From Gardnerella coleohominis (GTDB taxonomy: Bacteria; Actinomycetota; Actinomycetes; Actinomycetales; Bifidobacteriaceae): 64,000 nucleotides of DNA. The notes under the pieces were generated by a model, which searched no databases, was not told the origin of the DNA, and saw only the letters and a program-made list of their open reading frames with translations. Below, piece after piece: positions 29,635-39,629 of this stretch (positions are counted from its first letter, which is position 1; each line of letters begins with the position of its first letter). The DNA lies in contig NZ_MNLH01000002.1 of NCBI RefSeq assembly GCF_002896555.1, positions 1 through 64,000 of the forward strand. Reading direction: 5' to 3'. The translations under genes and the position numbers were made by a program.

Positions 29635-30743
29635 GGCACTCTACGAATATGCAAAGTAATCAATACGGGGTTGTTAAGAAGCGAACTAGTCCTTTTTGGC
29701 AAGCTGTAAACGTACTCAGTGAGATTCTCATTGCTTGCGCTGTTATATGCATACTTTATATTGTTTGGCAATTGTGGTGGACTAGCGCACAATCAGAGCA
29801 TGCACAAATAGCAGCACGTTCGTCAGTTTCTTGGACTAATCCTGACCAAGGTAATAAAACAAAAATAGCTCCAAAACAATCTGGTGAACCTCCTGTAGAA
29901 GGAAAAGCAAAGATTGGCGAATTATTTGCTCGCGTATATATTCCACGCTTCGGTAATCAGTGGGAGCGAAACCTTGTAGAAGGCTCTACTCTTGAGCTTT
30001 TAAACCGCTCAGGACTTTGCCATTATGAAAACACGCAGTTACCTGGCGAAATGGGAAACGTTGGTATTGCAGGCCACCGCGAAGGTTATGGTCAGCCTTT
30101 AGGCGATGTTGATAAGCTCAAGGCTGGAGATCCGATTATTATTCGTACTAAGAATTATTGGTATGTGTACAAGTACACAAGCTATAAGATTGTGACTCCT
30201 AGCCACTCAGAAGTTATTGCGCCAAATCCTGAGCACCCTGGTAAGGACCCTGTTAAGCGCATGGTAACCCTAACAACTTGCGAGCCAAGGTATTCTACCC
30301 CAACTCATCGTTGGATTAGCTACGGCGAATTTGACTATTGGGCTAAAGTTTCAGATGGAATTCCAAAAGAGCTTTCTACTGTAGATTCAAACGGAAAAAT
30401 ACGTTTCATTAACAACGAACAGCAATCTCTTATCTCTCATCTTGATTCTTTGGTAATGCCAATAATTGTTACTGTTATTTTGTATGTGCTTGTGTTTATT
30501 GCTAGCGCAGTAGCATGGCGTTGGCCGTTGCTACGTAGCATTCGCGCTGGTTTAAAGCCTAAGCCAGATTTCAGCATCTTTGGAGGAATCGCTAGGATTC
30601 AACCTGGTATTTTACCAATGAGAATACTGCTTCAACTATTGCTTTACTTGATGATTTCTATGGCTCTGTTGCAGTGGATATTCCCATGGCTATCTTCAAC
30701 GGTTCCATTCTTGCAAAGCATGTCTAATTACACACCAATCTAA
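29631..30743 (+). CDS. class E sortase
   Basis: Cysteine transpeptidase anchoring surface proteins to the wall. An N-terminal membrane segment (about 30-50) is followed by the sortase core: GHRE (His149), TLTTCEP (Cys217) and Arg227 in THRW. Two further hydrophobic segments at the C-terminus (about 264-288 and 318-345) are typical of the longer class E enzymes. Translation is coupled to the DUF881 gene. 370 aa. Confidence 0.93.
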   Translation: MRHSTNMQSNQYGVVKKRTSPFWQAVNVLSEILIACAVICILYIVWQLWWTSAQSEHAQIAARSSVSWTNPDQGNKTKIAPKQSGEPPVEGKAKIGELFARVYIPRFGNQWERNLVEGSTLELLNRSGLCHYENTQLPGEMGNVGIAGHREGYGQPLGDVDKLKAGDPIIIRTKNYWYVYKYTSYKIVTPSHSEVIAPNPEHPGKDPVKRMVTLTTCEPRYSTPTHRWISYGEFDYWAKVSDGIPKELSTVDSNGKIRFINNEQQSLISHLDSLVMPIIVTVILYVLVFIASAVAWRWPLLRSIRAGLKPKPDFSIFGGIARIQPGILPMRILLQLLLYLMISMALLQWIFPWLSSTVPFLQSMSNYTPI

Positions 30744-30768
30744 TATTTAATAAAACATGCATAACAAA

Positions 30769-30795
30769 GAAGGCGGCTTGTAGGCCGTCTTTTTT
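30769..30795 (+). terminator. terminator of the sortase operon
   Basis: AAGGCGGC pairs with GCCGTCTT (one G-U) around TTGTAG and runs into TTTTT, 25 bases after the sortase stop. Confidence 0.85.
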
Positions 30796-30840
30796 GTTAC
30801 GTCTCACTAAAGATATCTCTAAACATATGGATTTATTTAC

Positions 30841-31062
30841 CAAACATGCTTTGCTACCGATTAGGCAGAGATTTAAGATTTTTCGCCCAGAGCGAAATGA
30901 ACCTCAGCACGAAGTGGTGATTCATTGAGCGAAGAAGAAAAATCGAAAAATCTCGGTGATTAACCGAAGATTAAAAGACTAAACATGCCAAGAGCTGTCG
31001 GAGTTTCTCTTAGAGCAATGTAAAAATCTTGCGATGAGAGAAACTCCGAGAGCTCAGCAACA
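30841..31062 (+). repeat. dispersed structured repeat, copy B
   Basis: Stems are visible at 30876-30885/30944-30953 (AGATTTTTCG), 30896-30901/30921-30926 (AATGAA/TTCATT) and 30999-31010/31037-31048 (CGGAGTTTCTCT). An outer GAGCT/AGCTC pair extends the last. It begins with ATGCTTTGCTACC, shared with copy D. It lies between the sortase terminator and the pknB stop and fills most of that 435-bp gap. Confidence 0.9.
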
Positions 31063-31178
31063 ACAAAAAGGAACTTTGAACAAGAACAGTCGATTCGCAA
31101 AAAATAGAGCGCGCGAACTTTTATTCACACGCTCTAATTTAAGCAACTGTCATCTGCTTAGCTTAGCTAATCTTAGGC

Positions 31179-33224
31179 TTAATTGCCGCCGCCATTTGAA
31201 GACGAATCAGACGAGCCAGGACGCGATTCTCCATAGTCATCTGAAGAGCCAGAGGACTTAACTGTAAGCGTAATCTGGCTACCTTTGTCAATCTTATTTC
31301 CTTCAGTAGCAGACATTTCAGATACAATATCATCATCTTTAGCAGATGGCGAAACTACAACCTTAAAGCCTTTAGCTTCAAGAATCGTCCTTGCTTGCTT
31401 CACAGTTACAGTACCCAAAGCAATATGAGGTACTTCAACCTTTGATTTACCAGAGGAAACGTAAACCTTAATTGAACTATGAGGCTTTACAACAGTTCCC
31501 GATGAAGGATCCAAACGAATTACAGAACCCTCATCTACAGAATCAGATTCCTCAGTAGTGCTATCTGTACTAAATCCAAGATTTTGCAATTCGCTGATAA
31601 CTGAATCCTTAGGACGTCCAACCATTCCATCTGGGACTTTAGTCATTCCAGAAGAAATGTACAAAGTGATTGCAGAACCTTTATCTGCAAACGCTCCACC
31701 CACAGGATCAGTTCGAGTTATATGATTCTTCTTAACATCCGCACTATCTTCCACGCTCACGCCTGCAACCTTAAATCCAGCGCGCTCTAGCGCTTTACGT
31801 GCGGCTTGCTGAGAAAGATTAGTTACATCTGGGATCTTAGTGGATTGAGGCCCAGCAGAGAACCACAAAGTGACTTTGGATCCTGAAGAAACATGCTCTC
31901 CACCCCTTGGAGACTGCCTTATAAGAGTACCTTCAGGTTTAGTAGAATTATTATCGTAAATAACTTCAGCTATCAAACCTAGAGAACGCAACTTTTCACG
32001 AGCAGCATCTTGAGTTGTGGTTTCTCTGAACTCCGGAACAACAACATCCCCAGAATTCCTAGTTATCATGAGGATAAACATTAAACCGACTATAACTACA
32101 AGCGTTACAATAACACCAACTACAGCGGTTATAACTGTCTTCTTACGTTGCTTAGCTTGAACAGCAGCACGCTGAGCTGCACGAGTCGCAAACATTCCAG
32201 TATTACTAAAATCATCACCATATTGAGCAATAGGATTAAAAGTTTGCGTAGATGCAGTATCAAAAGTATTCGTGTTTTGGCTTGCAGACATTTCTGCTTG
32301 CTTACGTGCTTTCATATTTGCAAGATCCGTTAGAGGATTAAAAGCGGCAGCAACAGGGACACCACCGTTCATGAAAGCAAGAACATCATTTTTAAACTCA
32401 GCGGCAGTAGCATAACGATTTTGACGATCTTTCGCCATAGCTTTAGCGCAGATTTTATCCCACATAACAGGCAAACCTGGAACCAAAGTACTTACTGGAG
32501 TTGCAACTTCAGAAACATGCTGATAAGCGATAGAAACTGCGGAATCACCTATGAAAGGAGGTCTGCCAGTAAGCATCTCATACAATACGCATCCTGCAGA
32601 ATACAAGTCAGATCGCATATCAACTTGCTCTCCACGAGCTTGCTCAGGAGATAAGTATTGTGCAGTACCAACAACACCTTGAGATTGTGTCATAGTTGTT
32701 GCTGAATCATCCAATACGCGAGCAATACCAAAATCCATGACCTTAACAACGCCCTGTTCAGAAATCATGATATTGCCAGGCTTAATATCCCTATGGATAA
32801 TTCCCATTCGGTGCGAATACTCTAAAGCATTCAGCACGCCAAGAATTATTTGCTCAGCATCGCGTTGACTTAAAGCACCATTCATTTTAAGAATATCGCG
32901 AAGAGTTTTGCCCTTAACGTATTCCATAACTAAGTATGGCAAGCATTCTTCAACACCATTGTCAGTAACTACTGATTCTTCTCCAGAATCATAAATATTA
33001 ACAATGTTTGGATTATTCATTTGCGCGATTGAATGAGCTTCCCTGCGGAATCTCGACAAGAAGATTTCGTCAGTAGCCAAATCAGAACGCATTATCTTCA
33101 CAGCAACAGTTCTTCCAAGGCGATTATCTTCCGCTATCCTCACTTCAGCCATTCCGCCGCGGCCAATAAGCTCTCCTAGTTGGTATCGGCCATTCGCTAA
33201 TGAGGTGGGCATTGTATTACTCAT
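31179..33224 (-). CDS. pknB: Ser/Thr protein kinase PknB with four PASTA domains
   Basis: Membrane kinase sensing peptidoglycan fragments and controlling growth and division. The kinase domain (about 12-285) has the glycine loop IGRGGMAEV, Lys43, HRD with Asp146 and DFG at 164-166. A juxtamembrane region leads to one membrane helix (364-387) and four extracellular PASTA repeats (about 392-660). It ends in a Gly/Ser tail. It is the last gene of the operon, overlapping pknA by ATGA. Confidence 0.97.
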   Translation of the reverse strand: MSNTMPTSLANGRYQLGELIGRGGMAEVRIAEDNRLGRTVAVKIMRSDLATDEIFLSRFRREAHSIAQMNNPNIVNIYDSGEESVVTDNGVEECLPYLVMEYVKGKTLRDILKMNGALSQRDAEQIILGVLNALEYSHRMGIIHRDIKPGNIMISEQGVVKVMDFGIARVLDDSATTMTQSQGVVGTAQYLSPEQARGEQVDMRSDLYSAGCVLYEMLTGRPPFIGDSAVSIAYQHVSEVATPVSTLVPGLPVMWDKICAKAMAKDRQNRYATAAEFKNDVLAFMNGGVPVAAAFNPLTDLANMKARKQAEMSASQNTNTFDTASTQTFNPIAQYGDDFSNTGMFATRAAQRAAVQAKQRKKTVITAVVGVIVTLVVIVGLMFILMITRNSGDVVVPEFRETTTQDAAREKLRSLGLIAEVIYDNNSTKPEGTLIRQSPRGGEHVSSGSKVTLWFSAGPQSTKIPDVTNLSQQAARKALERAGFKVAGVSVEDSADVKKNHITRTDPVGGAFADKGSAITLYISSGMTKVPDGMVGRPKDSVISELQNLGFSTDSTTEESDSVDEGSVIRLDPSSGTVVKPHSSIKVYVSSGKSKVEVPHIALGTVTVKQARTILEAKGFKVVVSPSAKDDDIVSEMSATEGNKIDKGSQITLTVKSSGSSDDYGESRPGSSDSSSNGGGN

Positions 33225-34186
33225 TGCTGCTCCTTGAGATTATTGGTATCAAAAATGTTTATTATATTTACTTTTGTTTGAGGTTCACTTTTTACACGAC
33301 GAGTAGGCCGTGAATTATGGGGATTAAACGTTGAATTTTTATTTTCAAAAGAAGTCTGCTGATCTAACAATCTTCTCTCAATTTTTGAAAGAACTTTTGC
33401 AACTGTAAGAGCATCTTTTGGACGATCTTTAGGATTTTTAGCAAGCATTGACATTATGAATTGTCTTAGCTGCAAATCTATATTTTCCGGGAGCGGAGGA
33501 ACAGGGTCATTAACATGCGCTGCTGCAATATCAACAGGAGTAGCGCCAGTAAAAGGCCTATGTCCGCAAAGACCTTCATATGCAACAATTCCAAGAGAGT
33601 AAATATCGGATTGCGCAGTGGCTTGCTCTCCTTGTGCCTGCTCAGGTGAAATATATTGTGCAGTTCCAACAACCATTCCATCCTGAGTAATCTGCTCTTG
33701 ATCGTTTGAATACGAAACACCAAAGTCTGTAATTTTCACGCTGCCAGTTTTAGAAACCATAATATTCGCAGGTTTCACATCTCTATGTATAACGCCATGT
33801 GAATGCGCAACGAAAAGACCTCTAGCAGTTTGAATAAGAATAGGCAATAATCGCGTTGGCTCTACTACTTTTTCTTTATGATACAAATCAGCCAATGACT
33901 TACTTGGAACGTATTCCATAATTAGGAATCCAATTCCATCATGCTCATAGTAGTCAAACAAGGCAGCAATATTAGGGTGCGCAAGATTGGCAGAATTATG
34001 CGCTTCAGCACGCAAACGCCTTAACTTAGCCTCAACATTATTAGTATCAGTCCTTAAAGCCTTGATAGCGACTACTCGTCCTAGCTGTATATCAAAGCCT
34101 TTCCAGACTTCACCCATACCACCTTGTGCAAGACGATGATCGAGGCGATATCTATTATGAACTAATTGTCCTTCTACGAGTTTCAT
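33221..34186 (-). CDS. pknA: Ser/Thr protein kinase PknA-like
   Basis: Kinase domain over residues 13-275: glycine loop LAQGGMGEV, Lys42, HRD with Asp136, DFG in ITDFGVSY and the VVGTAQYISPEQA activation segment. The C-terminal 45 residues are polar and I see no membrane helix, unlike mycobacterial PknA, so it may be soluble. It overlaps pbpA upstream and pknB downstream by 4 bases each. Confidence 0.93.
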   Translation of the reverse strand: MKLVEGQLVHNRYRLDHRLAQGGMGEVWKGFDIQLGRVVAIKALRTDTNNVEAKLRRLRAEAHNSANLAHPNIAALFDYYEHDGIGFLIMEYVPSKSLADLYHKEKVVEPTRLLPILIQTARGLFVAHSHGVIHRDVKPANIMVSKTGSVKITDFGVSYSNDQEQITQDGMVVGTAQYISPEQAQGEQATAQSDIYSLGIVAYEGLCGHRPFTGATPVDIAAAHVNDPVPPLPENIDLQLRQFIMSMLAKNPKDRPKDALTVAKVLSKIERRLLDQQTSFENKNSTFNPHNSRPTRRVKSEPQTKVNIINIFDTNNLKEQQ

Positions 34187-35649
34187 CGAGTAAGCGCCTC
34201 CTTCATCACCGTTTTCATAACTGGCCCTGCAGAAAAAGTTCCAAAAGTATTGGCGTTATGAATAACAACCGCTATAGCTATTTTAGGGTCTTCTGCCGGA
34301 GCAAATCCAATAATCCAACCATTTAATGCTTGATTCTTAAAACCAATTTGTGCAGTACCTGTTTTTATAGCAACATTAATATTTGGTATAGCAAGATGAG
34401 GATTGCCTTTTGTAACAACAGACTGCATCATATGAGTTAACTTTGTAGCATTATCAGCACTCATAACATCACTCATAACAGTTGGCTTAGTTTGTGAAAT
34501 AACTGATAAATCACTAGATCTTACACAATCCACTAACGTTGGCTTCATAAGAACACCTTTATTAGCAATTGCCGCAGCAATCATTGCACTTTGCAAAGGA
34601 GTTACAACTACGTCTCCTTGGCCAATTGATTCTATAGCTAATTTATCCGGTGTTGGTTTAAGAGGAATTTTAGATGTTACAGCTCTCATAGGGAATCCTG
34701 AAGAGTCTGATCCATCTAGAGTAATAGAACTAAAGAAGCCGAACTTCTTTGCTTGCTGAATAATAGCGTCAGATCCTAAAGATACGCCAAGCTGAGCAAA
34801 CGCAGTATTAGACGAGTACGCTAAAGCATCTTCAAGCGTAATTTTACCGTCTTTGCCGGCTGCTTGATAAACAACATTAGTTAATTGAGTATTAGTTCCT
34901 GGAAGTTTATAGCTAATACCAGCTGGAATAACAGTATCTGGCTTATACTTACCAGATTCCAAAGCTGTTGCAGCTATAACAGTTTTAAATATTGATCCTG
35001 GAGCATAAAGTTCTGAAATAGAACGATTAAGCATAGGATTGCCAAAGTCTGAAGTTAGGTCACTATAAGCTTTATTTACTTTAGCAGTGTCATGAATGGC
35101 TAAAACTGAAGGATCGTAGCTTGGCGTACTAACCATTGCCTTAATTCTGCCAGTCTTAGGCTCAATCGCAATTAATGCAGCGCTTTTATCTTTAAGCAAA
35201 TCGTATGCGACTTTTTGAAGCTTTGGATCAATAGATGTTTCAATAGAAGCACCTTTATCTGATACGCCAGTGAACAATGACTTGAATTTTTGCCAGAATA
35301 AAGCGTGTGATTCTCCACTTAAGAATTCATTTCGAGAAGCCTCAATACCTCTATCTGCTCTTTGGCTTATTGAGAAATATCCTGTTATAGGGGCATAAAG
35401 ATTTCCTTCTGGATAATATCTTTGATAAGCAAAAGCGTCTTTCGAAGGCTCAGATTTTGCCAATACAGTTCCGTCTGAAGCTAATATCGGGCCTCTAGGA
35501 GCACCAAACTCATTATATAAAGCACGTCTATTTCTAGGATCGGAATTCAAAGCTTTAGCTCTTATAGAAGTCATCATCATGCTTGAAATTCCAAGAATAA
35601 CAAACAAAATTACGACTGTAATAAAAAGCTGTTTCAAGCATTTATTCAT
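34183..35649 (-). CDS. pbpA: penicillin-binding protein (PbpA-type transpeptidase)
   Basis: Class B PBP cross-linking septal or polar peptidoglycan with the neighbouring RodA. One N-terminal membrane segment (about 8-26) precedes the transpeptidase domain with SIFK (Ser219, Lys222), the SSN triad (279-281) and KTG (429-431). The frame opens at 35724, but MNKCLKQ at 35649 has GGGGTGAT 6 bases upstream and matches the family start, so I use it (488 aa). It overlaps the rodA end by 8 bases. Confidence 0.95.
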   Translation of the reverse strand: MNKCLKQLFITVVILFVILGISSMMMTSIRAKALNSDPRNRRALYNEFGAPRGPILASDGTVLAKSEPSKDAFAYQRYYPEGNLYAPITGYFSISQRADRGIEASRNEFLSGESHALFWQKFKSLFTGVSDKGASIETSIDPKLQKVAYDLLKDKSAALIAIEPKTGRIKAMVSTPSYDPSVLAIHDTAKVNKAYSDLTSDFGNPMLNRSISELYAPGSIFKTVIAATALESGKYKPDTVIPAGISYKLPGTNTQLTNVVYQAAGKDGKITLEDALAYSSNTAFAQLGVSLGSDAIIQQAKKFGFFSSITLDGSDSSGFPMRAVTSKIPLKPTPDKLAIESIGQGDVVVTPLQSAMIAAAIANKGVLMKPTLVDCVRSSDLSVISQTKPTVMSDVMSADNATKLTHMMQSVVTKGNPHLAIPNINVAIKTGTAQIGFKNQALNGWIIGFAPAEDPKIAIAVVIHNANTFGTFSAGPVMKTVMKEALTR

Positions 35650-37240
35650 TTCTATCACCCCGATTTTCAGAGTGAACATTCGTGTTAAGAGAAGGAACAA
35701 CCAATTCAGGCCAAGACTCATCATCTATTTGAGTATTAAGCGAATTATATGAATAAGATGAATTATTGTAAGAATTATTATTTACATCGCCTTCTGAATT
35801 TTCTTCAGATTCTTCAGAATACTCATTACCTTCTGAATCCTCGCTATTAGAAATATTCCCACCCTTCTCTGCGCGCTCTTGCAATTCACGTTCTCTTAAA
35901 GCAGCCAGAGCTTCATATTGGAATGATTCAGAAAGCTTTGTAGATTCAGGCTTATTGGCCGAATGCGAAATAATGATAAGTATTGCAGCAAGTAAGTAAT
36001 TTGCTACTAATGATGAGCCACCTGCAGCCATATAAGGCATAGTTAAACCAGTTAGTGGAATAACTAATGTTATGCCTCCAACAACAGTGAAAACTTGGAA
36101 AGCCATCGTGAAAACTAATCCCGATGCAAGTAGCTTTCCAAATCCATCTTTAATTTTCATAGCTGTAATAATGCCGGAGGTGATAATAATCAAATAAAGC
36201 ATTAATATTGCCAATAATCCGGTAAGACCTAGCTCTTCTCCAACAGAAGCATAAATAAAATCAGAATTAGCTAAAGGAGTAATCGCAGGATGGCCTTTAC
36301 CTAAACCTGTTCCCATTGTTCCGCCAGAAGCCAAGCCAAAAAGACCACTTACTATTTGTGCAGAACCACCAGGGAATCGATTATAAACTTCTGAATCAAA
36401 TGGATGAAGCCATGCGTCAACCCTGTATTGAACGTGCGCGAATAATTTAGTTGCAACTAAGCATCCGATAACAAAAGCTATGAATCCTATTGCAAGCCAG
36501 CTTTTTCTACCTGTTGAAACATACAGCATAGAAACAAACATTGCGAAGAACATCAATGACGTTCCTAAATCATGCTGTATTACTAACACTCCCATTGAAA
36601 CTGCCCAAATTATTGCAATAGGACCAGTGTCTTTCAATCTAGGAAGATGAGCTCCAAAAATCTTAGCTCCGCCAACAGCAAGACGATCTCTATGATTGAA
36701 AAGATAAGCTGCAAAGAAGAACGATAAGAATAGTTTTGCAAATTCACTAGGCTGTAGAGTATGATCTCCGAATCCAATCCAAATTCTTGCTCCACCAATT
36801 TCTTTTCCTAAACCTGGAATCATAGGAGAAAGAAGAAGAACAAGGCCAATAATCATGCTCACATATGAGAATCTTCTAAGAATACGATAATCGTCAATGA
36901 ACAGAACAAGCAAAATAGAAAGAACTAATGCTACAGATATCCAAATCATCTGTTTGAACGCAATATTCGTACCAAGTTGCTTATCAATACGAGCTATCAT
37001 TACTGTTCCTATTGATGTTAAAAGCAACATACAAGGAAGAATAACCTGACTTGCAAAAGGCTTTTTAAATAGCAATATTACCCATAAAATTATGTAAAGA
37101 ACTGCTATTAATACAAGCATTGATACGAATTTTGTTGACATATATCCGTCTATGCGCAAAAACATTTGGAAAAATGCTATAGCGGAAATAACCATAGAGA
37201 ATACTAATAAAGCAATTTGTCTAATACGAGTCAAAGTCAT
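35642..37240 (-). CDS. rodA: SEDS peptidoglycan polymerase RodA/FtsW
   Basis: About ten to twelve membrane segments with SEDS features: HDLGTSLMF, the GSAQIVSGLFGLASGG loop and YASVGEELGLTGLL, then GLTMPYMAAGGSS. It polymerises lipid II glycan strands, paired with PbpA. The last 100 residues (from about 435) are a Glu/Asn/Ser-rich cytoplasmic tail, unusually long. The start overlaps the pstP stop as ATGA. Confidence 0.95.
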   Translation of the reverse strand: MTLTRIRQIALLVFSMVISAIAFFQMFLRIDGYMSTKFVSMLVLIAVLYIILWVILLFKKPFASQVILPCMLLLTSIGTVMIARIDKQLGTNIAFKQMIWISVALVLSILLVLFIDDYRILRRFSYVSMIIGLVLLLSPMIPGLGKEIGGARIWIGFGDHTLQPSEFAKLFLSFFFAAYLFNHRDRLAVGGAKIFGAHLPRLKDTGPIAIIWAVSMGVLVIQHDLGTSLMFFAMFVSMLYVSTGRKSWLAIGFIAFVIGCLVATKLFAHVQYRVDAWLHPFDSEVYNRFPGGSAQIVSGLFGLASGGTMGTGLGKGHPAITPLANSDFIYASVGEELGLTGLLAILMLYLIIITSGIITAMKIKDGFGKLLASGLVFTMAFQVFTVVGGITLVIPLTGLTMPYMAAGGSSLVANYLLAAILIIISHSANKPESTKLSESFQYEALAALRERELQERAEKGGNISNSEDSEGNEYSEESEENSEGDVNNNSYNNSSYSYNSLNTQIDDESWPELVVPSLNTNVHSENRGDRNE

Positions 37241-39078
37241 GAGTTTTTACCCTCCTGACTTTTATCATCCTTGCTTTTATCTGAATTTTCTTCAGATTTA
37301 TCAGAATCTTTATGAGAATCAGATTTAGAGTTATCGGAACTATCTTTTTTATCGGAAGACTTATCAGACTTATCAGATGATTTATCCGACTTATCAGACT
37401 TGTCGGAAGACTTATCAGTCGACTTATCAGTCTGAGTAATTTTATTATCATTACGCATTTTTTCTAATTCGCGAGAATACATTCCTCGACGAATCAAATC
37501 AGCATGCCCACGCGCTTCAGAAAGACTGCTTACACTAATACCAGATTTAAGTCTTTCTTGCCAAGATTTATCAAGATCTTTAATTTTAATATCCGTTGAT
37601 TCAATTTCGTGAGACAAAGATAATCCAAATATATTCGTCGGAACACCTTGGTAAATAACAACATGATCATTGCTGCTTCCAACGTAATATTGCATTTGAG
37701 TCCAAACATAAACTCCATAGCTACTGCCGCACACAACGCAAATAGCAAATAATGTTGCAAGAACTACGCCAATACGCGTCCAACGAATACGTAAATGATT
37801 AGCTCTCTTGGCTTCTTCTTTTTCGCGTTTTACAGCGCGAGCAACATCAGGATCTCTAGGATCGCTGGAAATCTTACCATTCTTTTTAGTAACAATAGGA
37901 ATCTCATTTGTATCAGGAGTATTTAACTCAACTGATTCTTCGCGAAGATGGGAAGGCTGAACTAACCTAGTTGTTTTTTCTTTATTAACATTTTCAGAAG
38001 ATTGATCACTATTTTGGACTAAAGCTGCAGCCCTTTGAGCAGGTGATTTGTCATCGCGCAATATAGGCGTCGAAGAAACAGCCTTATTTACAATATCTGC
38101 AATAGATTCCAAATCTAGACTTGCAGCACCGCCAATTAATGGAGTTTGATGAGGCAAATCAAAAGCATCCGCATCTAAAGCCAAAGTAGCATCAGCTATT
38201 ACAGCAGTAACATTATCTGTACTGCCAGCGCGCAAAGCCATAGAAACAAGTTTTTGAGCACATTCTTCCTGATTAGAAATAGTACTCATAACTTCCTGAA
38301 TAGTTGAATCTTCAAGAACTCCACATAAACCATCAGAGCATAAAAGCCAACGGTCAGAAGGATGAGCCATTCTTATAGAAATATCCGGACGAGGATCAAT
38401 ATCAAAATCTCCAAGAACACGCATAACAACATTTCTTTGAGGATGATTACGCGCTTCTTCAGGAGTAATATGCCCCATATCAATCAAATGCTGAACATAG
38501 CTATGATCAGACGTCATTCTTATAAGACGATTATCTCGTAATAAATATGCTCTAGAATCACCTAAATGAGCTAAAACCCAATAACTATGAACTAAAGATA
38601 ATGCTGTAACAGTTGTTCCCATTCCAGCTAATTTCCGCTCACGTTTAGCTTTCCCAACAATAGCGTCATGAGCAGCCATAATGGATGTTTCTAACATGTC
38701 TGAAACTTTTTTAACATCATCTGGTCTAGAATCTTGCTCAATATGCGCTAAAGATCTTATAGCAATAGTAGAAGCTGTATCTCCACCAGCATGACCGCCC
38801 ATACCATCACAGATTGCAGCTAAATGTTCTCCAGCAAAAGCAGAATCCTGATTATTACTACGCACTGTTCCAACATCACTAACAGCAGTAGCATACATAA
38901 ACAGAGTTTTGTCTACAGAAAAAACATCACTATGAAATTCTTTTTCTTTATCTGCTTCTTCAACTCCTGAAAATTGAGTGGAAATACTATTAGCAAGAGA
39001 ATCCTTAGAATCCTGACTATTATTAACGTCACTAACTCCAGTTGTATTATCATCCATATTTGAATCAGATTGAGTCAT
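37237..39078 (-). CDS. pstP: PP2C-type Ser/Thr phosphatase PstP
   Basis: Manganese-dependent phosphatase reversing PknA/PknB phosphorylation. Motifs are RSNNQDSAF, CDGMGGHAGGD, LGDSRAYLL, CSDGLCGVL and STDNVTAVI. A linker leads to one membrane helix (LATLFAICVVCGSSYGVYV), then an extracellular part that ends in about 60 residues of Ser-Asp-Lys repeats. I start at the ATG at 39078 (AGGTGA 8 bases upstream). A GTG at 39090 overlapping the fhaB stop would add four residues. Confidence 0.94.
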   Translation of the reverse strand: MTQSDSNMDDNTTGVSDVNNSQDSKDSLANSISTQFSGVEEADKEKEFHSDVFSVDKTLFMYATAVSDVGTVRSNNQDSAFAGEHLAAICDGMGGHAGGDTASTIAIRSLAHIEQDSRPDDVKKVSDMLETSIMAAHDAIVGKAKRERKLAGMGTTVTALSLVHSYWVLAHLGDSRAYLLRDNRLIRMTSDHSYVQHLIDMGHITPEEARNHPQRNVVMRVLGDFDIDPRPDISIRMAHPSDRWLLCSDGLCGVLEDSTIQEVMSTISNQEECAQKLVSMALRAGSTDNVTAVIADATLALDADAFDLPHQTPLIGGAASLDLESIADIVNKAVSSTPILRDDKSPAQRAAALVQNSDQSSENVNKEKTTRLVQPSHLREESVELNTPDTNEIPIVTKKNGKISSDPRDPDVARAVKREKEEAKRANHLRIRWTRIGVVLATLFAICVVCGSSYGVYVWTQMQYYVGSSNDHVVIYQGVPTNIFGLSLSHEIESTDIKIKDLDKSWQERLKSGISVSSLSEARGHADLIRRGMYSRELEKMRNDNKITQTDKSTDKSSDKSDKSDKSSDKSDKSSDKKDSSDNSKSDSHKDSDKSEENSDKSKDDKSQEGKNS

Positions 39079-39086
39079 ATTACATA

Positions 39087-39602
39087 TCACCTCAATTCAA
39101 ACATGGTTGCGCCAATACGCACAGAAGTTCTAGGCTTCAATACAACTGGTTCTGTTACACGAGTATGACCAATCATGGTTCCATTTGTGCTACCCAAATC
39201 TTCAAGAACCCAAGATTGAACATCATTGTTAAAGTAAACGCGAGCATGATTAGACGATACAAATTCGTCGTTAAGAACTACCGTATTAGAAGGGGATCTT
39301 CCAAGAGTTACACCAGAAGCATTTAGTGGGAAAGAAGACCCAGCTAAAGGACCATCAATAATAACTAAAAGAGTTGGACCTTTATGATTTTGCGTAGAAG
39401 AATTATTGGATCTAGATATTTTACGAACCCTATTCCCGTTAGAACGCGCAGGTGAAGCATTTTTATCAAAAGACTTCTTTTTACGCGGACTAAAAACTTC
39501 AATATCCCTACGCAAAGAACGAACAGCACACCATACAAATAGCCAAAGTAAAGCTAATAAACCGTACTTTAATATTGCAAACGTTAACTCAGTAAAAATC
39601 AT
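39087..39602 (-). CDS. fhaB: FHA-domain protein FhaB (FipA-like)
   Basis: One N-terminal membrane segment (about 8-27), a basic linker, then a phosphothreonine-binding FHA domain: VTLGRSPSNTVVLND, SSNHARVYF and LGSTNGTMI. It would recruit phosphorylated partners to division sites, as in mycobacteria. Second gene of the operon, 27 bases after fhaA. Confidence 0.93.
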   Translation of the reverse strand: MIFTELTFAILKYGLLALLWLFVWCAVRSLRRDIEVFSPRKKKSFDKNASPARSNGNRVRKISRSNNSSTQNHKGPTLLVIIDGPLAGSSFPLNASGVTLGRSPSNTVVLNDEFVSSNHARVYFNNDVQSWVLEDLGSTNGTMIGHTRVTEPVVLKPRTSVRIGATMFELR

Positions 39603-39629
39603 GTGCGTACTCGTCCCTTAGAATTTCTT

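Noticed and set aside
31034..31261. 75-residue open frame after repeat copy B
   Set aside because: It overlaps the repeat and the pknB 3' end and has no ribosome site.
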